From assembly GCA_033439685.1 (NCBI GenBank), contig JAUEDM010000003.1, positions 3,068,001 to 3,132,000 of the forward strand: a DNA stretch of 64,000 nt. The letters are read 5' to 3'. This DNA comes from Apodospora peruviana. Taxonomy: Eukaryota > Ascomycota > Sordariomycetes > Sordariales > Lasiosphaeriaceae. The notes beneath the pieces are model-generated. The model saw only the letters and a program-made list of their open reading frames with translations, had not been told where the DNA came from and searched no databases. The position numbers and the translations under genes are program-made. Position 1 is the first letter of the stretch. The number at the start of each line of letters is the position of its first letter. This document shows positions 14,301 through 25,474 of this stretch, piece after piece.

Positions 14301-16199
14301 GAACGATACCTAGCCCACACCACGGCCGACCGACCGAGAGCAAACACTACAGACTACGGATGTCTCACTCGGCATTACTTACCGTCCAATGGCCTTTTCG
14401 TCGCCCGCCACGCAGCGTTGACCACACGGCTTCCCACCTCCCGGAACGAGTGTGACCCAAGAGTGTGGGGAGGTTGCTGTATGTGGATCCTTCCTGTTGG
14501 CGGCCCAGAGGAATCAGTGGCAGTAGCACCAGCGAAGAGGGAGTATTTTAGTCGGAGGCAAAGCCCACACAATGACGTTTGTACGTCTGATCTTTGTTTT
14601 GCTGCTGCTGCGAATTCTTACACATTGGGGATGGTAATTTCCAAAAGTGGTCGTCTTCTTTCATTTCTGCTAGGTAATAACGTGGCCGGATGGAGGGAGT
14701 CGCCATCGTCGTCCGGGGTCGATCTCTGACAATGGTATGGCGACATGATACAAGGTGCGCCAACGGCGGCTGTTTGTCCTTCTGAGCAGAAAGACACGGG
14801 AGTTTGGTAAGGATCTGGTCACCAACAGACCCCTGTTTCTTTTTGCTTCCGAACTCACCGCAACCACTCAGCACGGCACTGAAGGTCTTCTCGTGAGACT
14901 TCTTGGGGAGAGGAGGACCCCTTTGGTGCGGGGGGCGGGGTACGGTAGGTGAGCGAGTCTGCGAGCGAGCACCGGCAGGCATCATCTTTCTTCACACAAA
15001 CCCCCACTCCTCTCCGAAAGTATAATGGGATCTGTGCATCATATTCCTCTTCCTCTACATTTCCATTTCCATGGCTACCGGGCTGCTTGGTAGATTGGGC
15101 TAGGCTCGGTAGCAGAGAGGAGCTTGGCTGCTGGACTGTTGCTATCGAGAACTCTCTCACCGCTCCGGGTCCTCCTGTTTGTGGGTTGGGGTTTCTTTTT
15201 TCTTTTGAAGGGAGAGGTGAAATATTTTTCTTGAGCGCGCAGGAGGCCCAGCATATGCAAGTGCTGTAAGTGGACTCGCTTGCCTTTACATCTTTTGTGT
15301 CTTGACCTCCTCCTTCGCAGCATGCATTGCAGTAGCTTGCTTCTGGATATGCAAGTATATATCCAGCCCTTTGGCTGCATGAGACTTTCCGAGCATCGCT
15401 CACTCCCTGCTGTTGATGCGATAGACGAGGGAGACGCCTGGAGAAGCAGTCAGTCGGTGTAGGGGACCAGACACAGACTGGGAGGTGATCCGGTCCATCC
15501 TTGACGAGAACCTGCCTACCTCAACAGAAGATATCCACAACGCCATCTTTGAAAGGTGCATGTAAGCTGTATGTATGTATTGTCTACGTATGTATGTGTG
15601 AACTACCTTGCTGCATGGGGTCAAGGGTCCATGCGCACATAATGAATGTGAATATGTGTCTGTCTGTGTAAGTCGATGGCGGCGAATCAAGATGATCTTC
15701 TCTTTCCCTTCTCTCTTTGTATTGCTAACGTGGTCATCTTGCCTTCCTCTCGTGGTCTGGTCTCTTCGGATCAACATGAGGAAACCTATTTGGGATTATT
15801 ATCTTTTGCCCCCTTTCCCTCACCTTGGAAAATATAAAAAGCCACGGGGACGGATGGTGTATCGTGAATCGTGTATGTGCTACCCCCACTGGTTGTTTGA
15901 CTAAGGAGCTTCTGTCTTGTTGAGTAAGGAGGTGAGGTGCCTAGGTAAACGAATGCAACCTTGTTCCATATAGAGCTTCCTACACATGGTTTAACATTGT
16001 CAAAGATTTTTTTTTGTTTAAGAGATGTGAGGAGCAGAGGCAGATGATTGCCGAAATCATATTGTACATAGCCAGCTGAGGGTGAACTTGGACATTTAAT
16101 CGAGTCACCATGCCTTAACACAACCCGCACACGTGGCAACCGGAAGGCCCCCGGGGACACAGAGACATATCAACGGTAAGGTGACTAGTCACTTTATGT
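8337..16199. other. long stretch without a convincing protein gene
   Basis: Only short unrelated open frames (under about 185 codons) occur on both strands. They overlap each other and show no recognisable domain, signal peptide or plausible splice connection. The first kilobase is the promoter side of the LRR gene and has very short CT-rich and G-rich tracts. The base composition is not obviously AT-rich, so RIP-degraded transposon is not the simple explanation here. Short features are a (GAC)5-like run near 13076-13092, a TCTC/CACA run near 10314-10332 and a TACCTAAGGTACC motif at about 9986-9998. Noncoding transcripts or long UTRs are possible but cannot be seen from sequence alone. Confidence 0.5.
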
Positions 16200-16335
16200 T
16201 TCGGTAGGCGAGATGCGCCTTGTCCTTGGTCTGGTCTCAGTTCCAATGTTAGTGTAATAATGATAGAGGTATATGTTGACGGTATACCATCTCACGTATA
16301 ATAGTAGGTGTAAGTAAGGGTCTTTTTTCAACGAT

Positions 16336-16360
16336 GGGGGGGGGGGGGGGGGGGGGGGGG
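16336..16360 (+). repeat. G25 homopolymer run followed by AGGGGTGGGGG
   Basis: Twenty-five consecutive G residues are followed by two further G blocks. Such a tract can form G-quadruplexes on this strand. Homopolymers of this length are also prone to sequencing and assembly length errors, so the exact count is uncertain. Confidence 0.9.
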
Positions 16361-17268
16361 AGGGGTGGGGGATCTGTATTGTTGATTTAGGCTTTATTTG
16401 TTTGTATGTGCCGTTGGACTGACTGACTGGGCCGCTTTTTTGGCGTCTTCTTCGCTCTGTTCATTCTGCTAACGGGCCCTAAATAGGTGGTTTCCGAACA
16501 AAGAAGAGCGAGGGAGGGCATGGTCCATACCTTCTATATGCGAAAATGAATGGCAGTGACAGTTGGTAATTTGAGATATATACTGGGGAACTATGAGATG
16601 TTCTTCGTGGTATCCACTCCCCGCGATCTGAAACTTGAATGTCTATCTGGACTGTGCCAAATTACATCAGTAAAACAGATTCAATATGTTAGGTTTACCG
16701 GTGTGTAGATGGAGGATTTATCACGAGCTGACGACGATCCAATATCTAGAGTATTTTTGCAAATCAGCCTGGTGATGAGAGTTGTTAAGCCGTCGTATCT
16801 CCAGAGGTCGGCCCGTATCTACCGAACCGATATATCTAAGTAATAAAAGTGATAGGGGAAGTTTTGATCTAAGCCCTCAGCCGTACCTTTCTTTTCCAGC
16901 CTTGGGCCCTGTTATATCGAACCCGTGTCTCTTAGCTTGTGGAAGCAACGAAAGGATTAGAGCCGTGAAAAGAGAGTTACAAAACCTGGTGGCAGATACG
17001 AACACGTTCCTGCTCGAGGTTCGGGGTGAAAAGTATTCCCGGTACATAATGAATTCTTGGGGATGTGGAGTATGAGTGGTATATCAGAAGAAAATCACTG
17101 AAGGCTCACCTTGGCCTTTCAAGTTACTTTTATGTATGGGTTATCCGGGCTTTACGGAAGTATTTCTTTCTTTTCACGTTAGAATAACGGGACATCCGTA
17201 GGCATCTTAGGGCTAGAGAGGTTAGGAATATGTGATTGTGTATCTGGCGTTTCATTAAGTATGTGACG

Positions 17269-17360
17269 GCGTCGCACAATGACCCACACCACTGAGCTAA
17301 CCTTCCCATTACAAAAGGATGTCGAATTCCAAGTTGACAAGGTTTAGAATACTGTGGATT
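17269..17360 (-). repeat. diverged third copy of the repeat at 17651-18281
   Basis: Read forward, blocks such as CAATGACCCA, CATTACAAAAGGATG and GAAT..CCAA match the left arm of the nearby inverted repeat in the same order, with many substitutions. On the minus strand, positions 17302-17288 read GGTTAGCTCAGTGGT. This is a good match to a tRNA/pol III A box and may be the least damaged version of that part. No B box is evident in this copy. It is most likely an old, mutated repeat copy. Confidence 0.6.
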
Positions 17361-17650
17361 ATATACTGCATAGCGCCACGCCATGACAAGGTGAGCAAGT
17401 TCGATAAGGAGCTTTAAGGAAGCATGCTTTTGCTATCTCTTGATATTTAAATGAGAAACTAGGGAGATGTTATGCAAGAGCAAAAGGAACCCTTCAGCCT
17501 ACCAGGCTTATACTAAACTCTATGCTAATTCGTAACAAGAGAAGTGAGTATTCGCTTGTACGATGATTGTTCATTGCTCCCTGCTTTAGGTTGAATCGCC
17601 GGTCCGTCAGGAGCACCTATATTATCTCTCTCAACCCAGGTTACTGTAGT

Positions 17651-18281
17651 AGTGTGACAAGCCAGTGCAATGACCCAAACCATTACACTAAACCCCCCTC
17701 AATCGCAAAAGGATGCCAGAATACCAAAAGTGTCAGCCCTTGGAATTCTAATGGGTTATATACCGTTGACGGTCGCAATCAATTCAATTAAGGCTCAATC
17801 GCACCGACCGTCACACGGAGTCGAGACGTTTGGACAGTCCGTAATTACTTTGAGCACTATCAATTCGCCATCACTCAGTCCATACGGCTGGATTTGATAT
17901 ACTAATAGAGTTTTCCCCCGGCGTTGTGTGCGGCCTTCCTTTTACGATGGACTAAAGATGGATTATGAGTTATCAAAGCTTTTCCAGGTTCTCATAGCAA
18001 CTTAAAGGCACCTAGTATAACCAAAAAAAATATATCCTTGTATCACTACTATGCTCTATTTATAGCTAAATGTTTCTGCTGGATCTGCTTCATCTACTAT
18101 TCTCTCCTACTTGTGACGGTCGGTGCGATTGAGCCTTGATTGAATTGATTGCGACCGTCAACGGTATATAACCCATTAGAATTTTAAAGGCTGACTGACA
18201 CATTTGGTATTCTGGCATCCCTTTGCGATTGAGGGGGGTTTTGGTGTATTGGTTTGGGTCATTGCACTGGCTCGTCACACT
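17651..18281. repeat. large inverted repeat (about 165-170-bp arms, 296-bp spacer), SINE-like or foldback element
   Basis: The left arm 17651-17815 is nearly the reverse complement of the right arm 18112-18281. The arms differ at roughly a dozen sites plus a small indel. At least two differences are CA-to-TA changes in the left arm (AATCAAGG/AATTAAGG, ACACCAA/ACACTAA), which fits RIP. On the minus strand the left arm reads TAGTGTAATGGTTTGG (17690-17675), a canonical pol III A box. About 50 bases further on is GGGTTGA (17637-17631), a weakened B box. It could be two head-to-head tRNA-derived SINEs or a foldback/TIR element; no transposase is visible in the spacer. Confidence 0.75.
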
Positions 18282-19416
18282 CCGTTATAACTAGGTTTGC
18301 TAAATGTTAGCTACCTGGTGGACTAAATCACGCCTATGTAAAAGCAACTGGAACATAGACAATCGTCATGGCGAGACTGCAAGGTTTGTTAATTGGACAT
18401 ATAAACTGCTTTAAGGACAGCCTAAGATAAAGTTCCTACCAGTCTAATCAAAATTGAAGGAAAGCCGCTGTTATCTTTTTCAAGTCAGGAATCTAAACTC
18501 CATCTCTATATCAGCTCTTCAAGTCTTTCCTGGACACATTTGATTCCAAAGAATATTAACGGCGGCTCATGTGAGAAGTATGATACGGGAAAGGTCCAAG
18601 GGATCTAGGCACGCATGACATCTAGAGACCATCTCTTAATCCAGCTGAACCCCAAAGCAAACCCCAAAACCCAGGTTGTAGACACGAAGCTAATATAAAT
18701 CCCCATGTAGGTGACATTCAAGAACTGTCTCAGAGCATGAGCCTTTGCCTCGAGGGTACTGTCCTCTCCGTACAACCTCCCACCTGCCCTGCACGAAAGA
18801 ATACCCGAGGGACGATTCTTTGTCTCAGGTGGCCAAGACAAGAACCTACAGAGAGGAAAGTATCAAACACCAGACTACCATATATCTGATCATATCATAC
18901 TTCATGCTTTTACAATACGCAGGTACACCTCCCCTATTGCACTGCGCAACAGGTCAAAATATCAGGTACCCAACTTAGCTCAGGCACGACATGGATTTCA
19001 TGTATAACTCTAGTCAGCCCCCTCGCTGTATGTATTGTGTACCTTGTGTCCAGAGTGAGACAGTGCTTTCCGCCTGCTTGTACTGGCGGGATGATCGAAA
19101 CCATTCCCAGACTCAATGGACATAACAAGCGGGCATTAATCCGTGTATGGGAGGTCATCAGAGACCTCAAAATAGAGAGCTTTGTCGAATCCTGCCTCTC
19201 TTAGGGAGGATGGGACGAGCATGAACCTCAGTTCCCGCCGACCATCCGTAGTCAAACTAATGGTATTCAACCTGCAGACAAGAACACAGGACAATAGATC
19301 TAGACAGACATACTGGTCTAGGGAATTGAAGTCTATTGTCGAATCCAGTAACGTAATTATTTAGTACAACACAACACGACCGACCGCACGCTCCTACCTC
19401 TCCAACTTCACCCAAT

Positions 19417-20772
19417 TCAAAGCACAAGCCTACCCGGGTCCTTCTCCAAAATAAGCTTCACCTTCTCCAAAAAGACCTGTGCGCGCTTCTCCTCGGCCTT
19501 GGGCACCTGGAGACTGAACAGATTCGGCCCGGTCGCCGACGCGCCAGGGAGCACAGCCGTCTTCGGCTTCTGCGCTTTAGGGCGCGAAGCCGTCAACAGG
19601 TCAATAATGTCAGACTTTCCCCCCGCTGCTGCTGGCCGGGATGCAGCAGCGAACCCGGCTGGCGGAAGAGCTGCAACCTGTGGGAGATAGCTGCCTCGGG
19701 AGCCCTTGGGGCCAACCTTATCCAAACCCAGCACCTGGTTGAAGAGCTCATCGGCTGTGGGTTGGGCGCCGGCAGGCAATGGGAGCTCGTCGTTCGCAAC
19801 CTCGGTGGCGCGGGCGATGAACGTTGAGAGGGGCAAGAAGACTCCTAGCGTGGTCTGTATCCTCTTCTGCACCTCGATGACAGCTGCTAGTGAAACGGGC
19901 AGTGTCACGCGGGACGCCTCAGCAGCAGCCTTCGGGGCGGGAGTTGCAGCAGCCTTATCGGTCTTCTTGGTCTTGGGCGCCTTTGCGACCTTGATGTTGC
20001 TGAGGTCGAGGTGGGAAGCGTGCTCGAATCTAGACTTTACCTCGGAAGGGGTCTTTGTGTTGATCTTGCCCAGGTAGGCGAGCACATCGCCCTTCAACAG
20101 GCGTCCATTAGGGCCGGTGGGGGTGATGCTGCTGATCGCGTTCTCGTCCAGGCCGTTCTCCTTTAGCAGGTGGGAGACTGAAGGGTACAATGGGTAGGTC
20201 TGTTTCGGTATCTTTCCTACCGGCTTGGAGGAAGCATCTGTCGATGGCGCGGAGTCCGGCTCGGGTTTTGAAGCGGCTGGGGCAGCTTCCGACTTGGATG
20301 CCTCCGCGGCCTGTGGTTTCGGGGACTCGTCCGCCGGGATCTCGAGAGCGCTGATATCGTCGCCCTCCTCGGCGATGACGGCTATCCGTGTGCCGACCTG
20401 AACACCCTTGCTGCCATCACCCTGCATGATTTTCATCAGGATACCGTCTTCCTGAGCCTCGACATCCATGGTCGCCTTGTCCGTCTCGATTTCGAGCAGC
20501 ACGTCGCCGGCTGCAAACTTGTCGCCCTCCTTGACCTGCCAGGTCGCGATATTACCCTCCGTCATCGTCGGCGATAGCGCGGGCATGGTAAAATTCTGGG
20601 CGGCAAGGGCGGAGACCGACGTCCGGAAACCTGTTAGTTAGGTGAGAACTGTCAGCACGAGACTTGTTCGGACGAGGCCAGGGACGGACAGACCTCTGAC
20701 GGCGGCATCCTGGCGCAGCCTGCGGCCAGCCACCCGAGAGGAGATGCGACACGCTGCCGCAAGAGATGCCAT
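19417..20772 (-). CDS. pdx1: pyruvate dehydrogenase complex protein X (E3-binding protein), mitochondrial
   Basis: The predicted product is 430 aa. Exon 1 is 20772-20694 and the 63-bp intron 20693-20631 (GTCTGT...TAACAG, CTGAC branch) joins in frame. The first ~40 residues form a basic, Arg/Ala/Ser-rich mitochondrial presequence. A lipoyl domain follows (MPALSPTMTEG...; ETDKATMD, lipoyl lysine about K78), then an Ala/Pro linker. At about 175-214 is a peripheral-subunit-binding domain (YPSVSHLLKENGLDEN...TGPNGRLLKGDVLAYL), which holds E3 in known members. The C-terminal part is a shortened inner-core-like region. The HxxxDG acetyltransferase motif of true E2 is absent, which separates it from PDH E2. 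It would be lipoylated in the matrix, using octanoate from mitochondrial fatty acid synthesis (see the ketosynthase at 45.8 kb). Confidence 0.93.
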
Positions 20773-21818
20773 GACGGGGCTGTAGGTGTTGTGTCCGACC
20801 CAATTGGTCTCGGGGTGCGAGGACGGGGAGGTACGTGATGGTGGTGGACTGGGGAGAAACCGAGCGGTGGGTTTTGAATTATTGAAGCTTCCCAGGTCGA
20901 GCTGGGCAGCGCCAAAAAGAGGAGCTCGGGCCACTCACTAACACCTTGTCTAGCTCGCCCAGCCAAACTTCGGAGTCTGTTCCAAGGCCAAAAATGGATC
21001 GGTCAGTGCAGATCTGCACTAACAAATTCGGCTGATCCCTGTTCACATCAACTTAAAGTCTATCCAGACAACAACGCTTTCCGTTGTCAGACCTGCCGAT
21101 ATGCCTCTTGAATGCATAAAATGGCACCAGAACATACTGTTTAAGTGAGGTGACCAAACGAGATTATAAACAGACTGCAAACATCTGTCATCTACCACAA
21201 AATCCGTATTTGACAGATGGGGACCTATGTCCAGCGGCCGGCCAGAGCCATCTTCCTTTTACAAGCTTCCTATAGATACCGCCAGCCAGGTGGGACTCAG
21301 CTGCTATGGGGGAATTGAATGGTCTCGCAACAGCCCTGGATACTCTACCTACCTTGTATCCAAGGTACCTATATCTATAATACGACTCATTGAGGGATAT
21401 TGTATATTGTAGATTTACTGCCTACCTAGGTAGCTTGCTCCAACAGCCCAAGAGAGCCGAGGCGGCTTCATCATTCAACATCAGCTCGTTTGACATGATG
21501 ATATAATAACGAGAAAAGATGGCCTGCGTAGTCCTAGTACATATAACAGAGCCAAAGTCAAACTGTATCTTACGGGGTAAATTTCTTGGTGTTTTCGAGT
21601 GGAACAGTCGGGCGTCGTCAGGGGTGTTGCCGGATCCTGGGAACGGCCCGCTAGGTAGCCCCAACCGCGCATCTGCAGGAGTAAGCCCGGCCCGGGAGCT
21701 TGGTGCTTGCGCGGATCACCCAAAATACTTGCGCCGAGCCCGAAAAATTTGGAGCTCCCGTTTCGGCGAGCTGTCGACACCACAACAAAGTCCCAAGACC
21801 TGCCCGTCGACCGTCCCA
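20773..21818. promoter_or_regulatory. divergent intergenic region between PDX1 and the TMEM223-like gene
   Basis: About 1 kb lies between two genes that read away from each other, so it should hold both promoters. No coding signal is evident, although an in-frame open stretch without known motifs precedes the right gene's ATG. It contains a perfect palindrome CTACCTAGGTAG (21422-21433) and a related TACCTACCTTG...CAAGGTACCTA element (21346-21371). Confidence 0.55.
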
Positions 21819-22859
21819 ATGCCGCCAATTCCACAAAGCTTCGGGGCTAGGTTCCTGCTCCGGCAAACGCCGTGCAGGTGCCGGCCAACCACACCCTCAA
21901 CCCCAACATCGAGCCATCTCTTCATCCGCATCCGCTTCCTCCAAACACGCCCGGCCGGCCGACCTTCAGCAGCGCTTCCACCAAAACCGAGGGCAGCATT
22001 GAACCGAGGCAATGCCTCCTCGACAACCACCCCAACCAAGAATATAACCCTCGCCCCGCGGAGCCCGGTGCTCGAGAACCGCGCCCTGAAAACCTACGTC
22101 GACCAGCTCGCCTCGCGCGGCCGCACCCTCCTCTACGAAGCCCCCTCCCACTTCTGGTACCGCTTCTCCAGCTTCGCGGCAGGTGCCTTCTGCATCTCCT
22201 ACACCACCTACCAGTACTTCGAAGTGATCGCCCACCCGCGCGAAGGCTTAGCATGGTGGGTGCCGCACGCCTTCGCGGTGATCTGCATGTTCATGGCCGG
22301 CATGGGCACCTACTTCGTCCTCGGCACGTCGCGCCTCGTGCGCTCGATAGAAGTCGTACCAACACGGCTCCTGACCCGCACCCTCTCCAGGAAAGCGCAG
22401 AAATCAAGCTCGATCTACATCGAAATCACCACCGCGCGACCGATTCCTTTCCTCCCTCCCAAAAAGACTTTATATCTCCCCCAGGAAGTCCAGCTCCCCT
22501 TCCGTATGCAAGGGGTTCTCTCAAAGTTTGGTGGCCAACAACAGTCTGCTCCTCAGAAAAAGAGTTTGTCTATGGCGGAACAGGTCCGCGCCGAGCGCGC
22601 CGCAAGGGAGGCAAAGGCGAAAGCGGCCCAGTACACGCGCGACCATATCCTAACGACACCGTTCCGCGACGCCGTCTCGGGGTTCCGACAGGTCTGGGCG
22701 GGCATCCGACGACCCTTCTACCGGGAAGGGTTCGCCAAGCTTCAACTGAAGGACGGCGATTACAAGTTGGATGTCACGGGGGGGTGGACGCTTGATGATG
22801 GTAGAGCTATGGATAGGTTATTTGCCGCGAGACCGGGGGGTAGGGGGCCGAAGATATAA
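21819..22859 (+). CDS. TMEM223/Mrx15-like mitochondrial inner-membrane protein
   Basis: The predicted product is 346 aa from a single exon. The open frame extends 300 bases further upstream, but that part has no conserved features. The ATG at 21819 is chosen because it is followed by a basic presequence-like N-terminus (RFLLRQTPCRCR, then IRIRFLQTRPAGR). Two membrane segments lie close together: about 113-134 (FWYRFSSFAAGAFCISYTTY) and 147-170 (WWVPHAFAVICMFMAGMGTYF). After them come VRSIEVVPTR and a soluble C-terminal part ending in a short charged domain. This hairpin with a matrix tail fits the TMEM223 family, whose yeast relative Mrx15 binds the mitoribosome and works in parallel with Mba1 in membrane insertion. 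The family call is from memory of the pattern; the role is inferred. Confidence 0.75.
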   Translation: MPPIPQSFGARFLLRQTPCRCRPTTPSTPTSSHLFIRIRFLQTRPAGRPSAALPPKPRAALNRGNASSTTTPTKNITLAPRSPVLENRALKTYVDQLASRGRTLLYEAPSHFWYRFSSFAAGAFCISYTTYQYFEVIAHPREGLAWWVPHAFAVICMFMAGMGTYFVLGTSRLVRSIEVVPTRLLTRTLSRKAQKSSSIYIEITTARPIPFLPPKKTLYLPQEVQLPFRMQGVLSKFGGQQQSAPQKKSLSMAEQVRAERAAREAKAKAAQYTRDHILTTPFRDAVSGFRQVWAGIRRPFYREGFAKLQLKDGDYKLDVTGGWTLDDGRAMDRLFAARPGGRGPKI

Positions 22860-23469
22860 TGCGATCGAACAAAAGAAGAAATTCGGATGGCAGGGCATTC
22901 GCTAGTGCATGGTGCGCTATTTTGTTCAGTATGTATATAATATTGAAGGAAAAGACAGAGGTATGGCAGGCAGACCTGGGGCTGACTGGGTTGGGTCATC
23001 CTATAAGTGTTTTACGGTTCGTTTCTTCTGAGAATTGCACTCGCTGTATTTGTAATAGCTAGTACAGTACTGTATTATTTATACTAAGGTCATTAGAATA
23101 GAAAAGATCTGGCTGGGTTGCGGTTGTAAGCAGTGTGTTGCCATACTTATGTAAATAATCTCATATCTGGTACGACTAAGGCAGCATAGGAGTGGGAATT
23201 AGGAACAAAGTAGATTTAGAAGAGGTAGAGTCTCGCCAAAAAGAGACATGCCAGGACTGCCCACCTAGACAGTCCTGGAGGGTATCTACAGCACCTAAGG
23301 TACCTCCGCGATGCCGCAATGTCGTCGAAAACCCCCAGGGATAAAATATCAGTCTAGCCGCCCAAGAACCCATGTCGAGGTAACAAATCATGATGCATAA
23401 ACAATTTCAGAGAGGTCTGGTTTCCTCTTTTTTCCGCTCCCAAGGTAGAATCAACAAGACTGAAAGAAA
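22860..23469. other. convergent 3' flanks
   Basis: The TMEM223-like gene ends on the left and the CoA-transferase gene ends on the right, so this 610 bp should contain only the two 3' UTRs. A TACCTAAGG-type motif occurs at 23293-23305. Nothing else is seen. Confidence 0.6.
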
Positions 23470-25474
23470 TCAAGCATCGTCACCATCGTCCACCATACGC
23501 TCATCCTCCGTCCAATCATCATCCCAGGTCGGTTTATCATACCCATTCGGCCGTGCAGGCCGGACATGCGAGACCCGCAGCCCCGTCACCCTGATCGGCT
23601 CCCGGGGAAAACGAAGGGTGGCCCTGAAACCGCTACTCCGCGCAGTCTGCATCAAACCATCATCCTCAGCAAACAGATGCGGCGCCACGCGCTCCATGCT
23701 CTTGAGCGCTCGCCTGCCCACCTCATCGACAGAGTCGCTGTGCCGAAGGTCAAAGAACGCGGAATCGTGCACCTGTCGGAGTCGCTTCTGCTCGTCCGCC
23801 GGCAGCTGGCCGAGGCTCATCAGAAAAATATCGTACTGGCACAGGCTGGTGCGGCAAATCCACGAGCCGCCCTTGGTCGCTCGCTGATACAGTCCCGCCA
23901 TGGCCGCAACGCAGCCCAGCGCACCCGTTCCGTAGTCCGACATGGGGAACGGCGGCACCACAGGCTCTTTGAGACCCATGAACTCACCCTGGGCCCAGGC
24001 CACGCCCGTCACACAGTCGGCGATTTGCTGCCATCCGGGACGGCCGGCCCATTCTGCACCTCGGACGTCGGTTCCGCCGAAGCAGTCCTCGGCCACGTAG
24101 ACAAACCCGCGACCGCGCCGCTCGGCCAACTTTGACAGGGTTTCCGGGCTGTACCCGAGGCGACTGAGGGCTCCTGGACGGTAGCCGTCGATGACGACAT
24201 CCGCCTCGGCGAGCAGCGCGTCAAAAGCCTCGCGGTCAGCCCGGCTGTTCCGCAAGTCCAGTGCGGTCGTATGTTTGCCTGTATTGACGTCGACCTGAAA
24301 GAAGGGCACATCTGGGAGATTAGGAGATGTGACCTTTAGAACTGAGGCGCCATGTGCCGCGAGTGAGCGCCCAATTGTTGGTCCGGCAATGACCCGACAC
24401 ATCTCGATGACCTTGATTCCGCTGAGGGCACGTGGAGGGCTGTTATAATCGCCGACTTCTGGGGTGTCGAACGCCGCACACGGGGTGGTAGACTCAGCGG
24501 TACTCAGCGTCAGAGGGGGGAGTGAGTAGAGTGCCTTGCCGTGGGGAGTGGCACGGAATTTGTCCCAAGTCATTGCCGGAATACCGGCCTGCCCCTTTTC
24601 CAGATTCATCCTCTCCAGCTCCGGAACAGTGAACTTCTTGACGGCCTTCTCAATTGTGTTGATACAATCATGGTAGTCCGTCAGTCTTGGCTCCTGCGGA
24701 GGCAGACCGATCATCTTGAGCGTCTCACCAGCTTCCAGAGAGCCATGAATATGATAATACTCCCCGGCAGTCTTTGTCTCGTACAGATTAGCAGAGAGTC
24801 GGCGATATAGTACCGACTGAGCCTGATTCAGATCCGTGTCTTAAAAGAAGTTAGCACTTGCCCATCACGAAGAGCCAAAACCGAGACGGCGTATGCAGAA
24901 ACTAACCTGGTATCTTCTTCTTGGCTTCAGGGTTTCCTTTGTCCATTCCATCGATGGTTGTGAGATAAGCTGACATGAGGAAACAGGACGTTTTATCAAG
25001 GTCCACCTCTATCTGTCTGTGAGCTTTTCGGTACCTTATATCGGCAATAGCAGCGGCAGCGCAGGCCTCGAGGGCTTTGATGGCCGCAGCTGCATCCTGC
25101 TCTTTCAGGGGAACAGGGAAATGCACGCCTTTGCCGTTCGAAGATGTCGAAGTGAAGACAACGCTCTTAGCATGCTCAAGAAAGGCCTCCGGAAGTTCTT
25201 CCCTGCAGCTCGCCTGTAAGGCCTGTAAGGCTTTCGATGCCCCATCGGCGACGGAGTAAGGGCCCATCTTTTGAAAAGCTCGCTGGTCCATGTTGTATGT
25301 CCACGAAGCTGCCAGAGACGTTTTGTTGAGGATGGGGCATGTTGGTAAAACGGCGACCTGCCCAACATGCCCTCTTATAACCCGCCTGGGAGCCATGAGG
25401 TGAATGTGATCCAGTGGCCCACTGGTTGTTGTCGTCGTAGTGAATTGTGCCATGGCGACGTAGGTTGGGTCCAT
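23470..25474 (-). CDS. CoA-transferase family III (CaiB/BaiF) protein
   Basis: The predicted product is about 645 aa. Exon 1 runs to 24907; the 67-bp intron 24906-24840 (GTTAGT...TTTTAAG) joins in frame (KKIPG|DTDLNQAQ). The C-terminal half is the class III CoA-transferase fold: LSGIKVIEMCRVIAGPTIGRSLAAHGA, VLKVTSP, LDLRN, ADVVIDGYRPGALSRLGYS, GFVYVAEDCFGGT, PFPMSDYGTGALG. The family includes formyl-CoA transferase, carnitine-CoA transferase and alpha-methylacyl-CoA racemase, so the substrate is not predictable. Fungal members have a similar extra N-terminal half, seen here as YSVADGASKALQAL onward. The start is uncertain: ATG 25474 opens the frame, but conserved sequence begins near ATG 25291 or 25267. 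The C-terminus is acidic (DDDWTEDERMVDDGDDA). Confidence 0.88.

Larger units (their letters stand above)
16200..19416. other. AT-richer, repeat-bearing intergenic region
   Basis: This stretch is visibly richer in A+T than its flanks and has no sound protein gene. It contains a 25-base G run, an inverted repeat at 17651-18281 and a third diverged copy near 17269-17360. Open frames on the minus strand at 18605-18841 and 18934-19170 look partly protein-like (one has a single hydrophobic segment) but have no ATG or clear join. The region is a plausible graveyard of a small mobile element. The right end is the 3' flank of the PDH component X gene. Confidence 0.55.

Noticed and set aside
14548..15403. 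Minus-strand frames of 145 and 182 codons
   Set aside because: Poly-Pro/Ser/Lys composition and no recognisable motif; probably chance.
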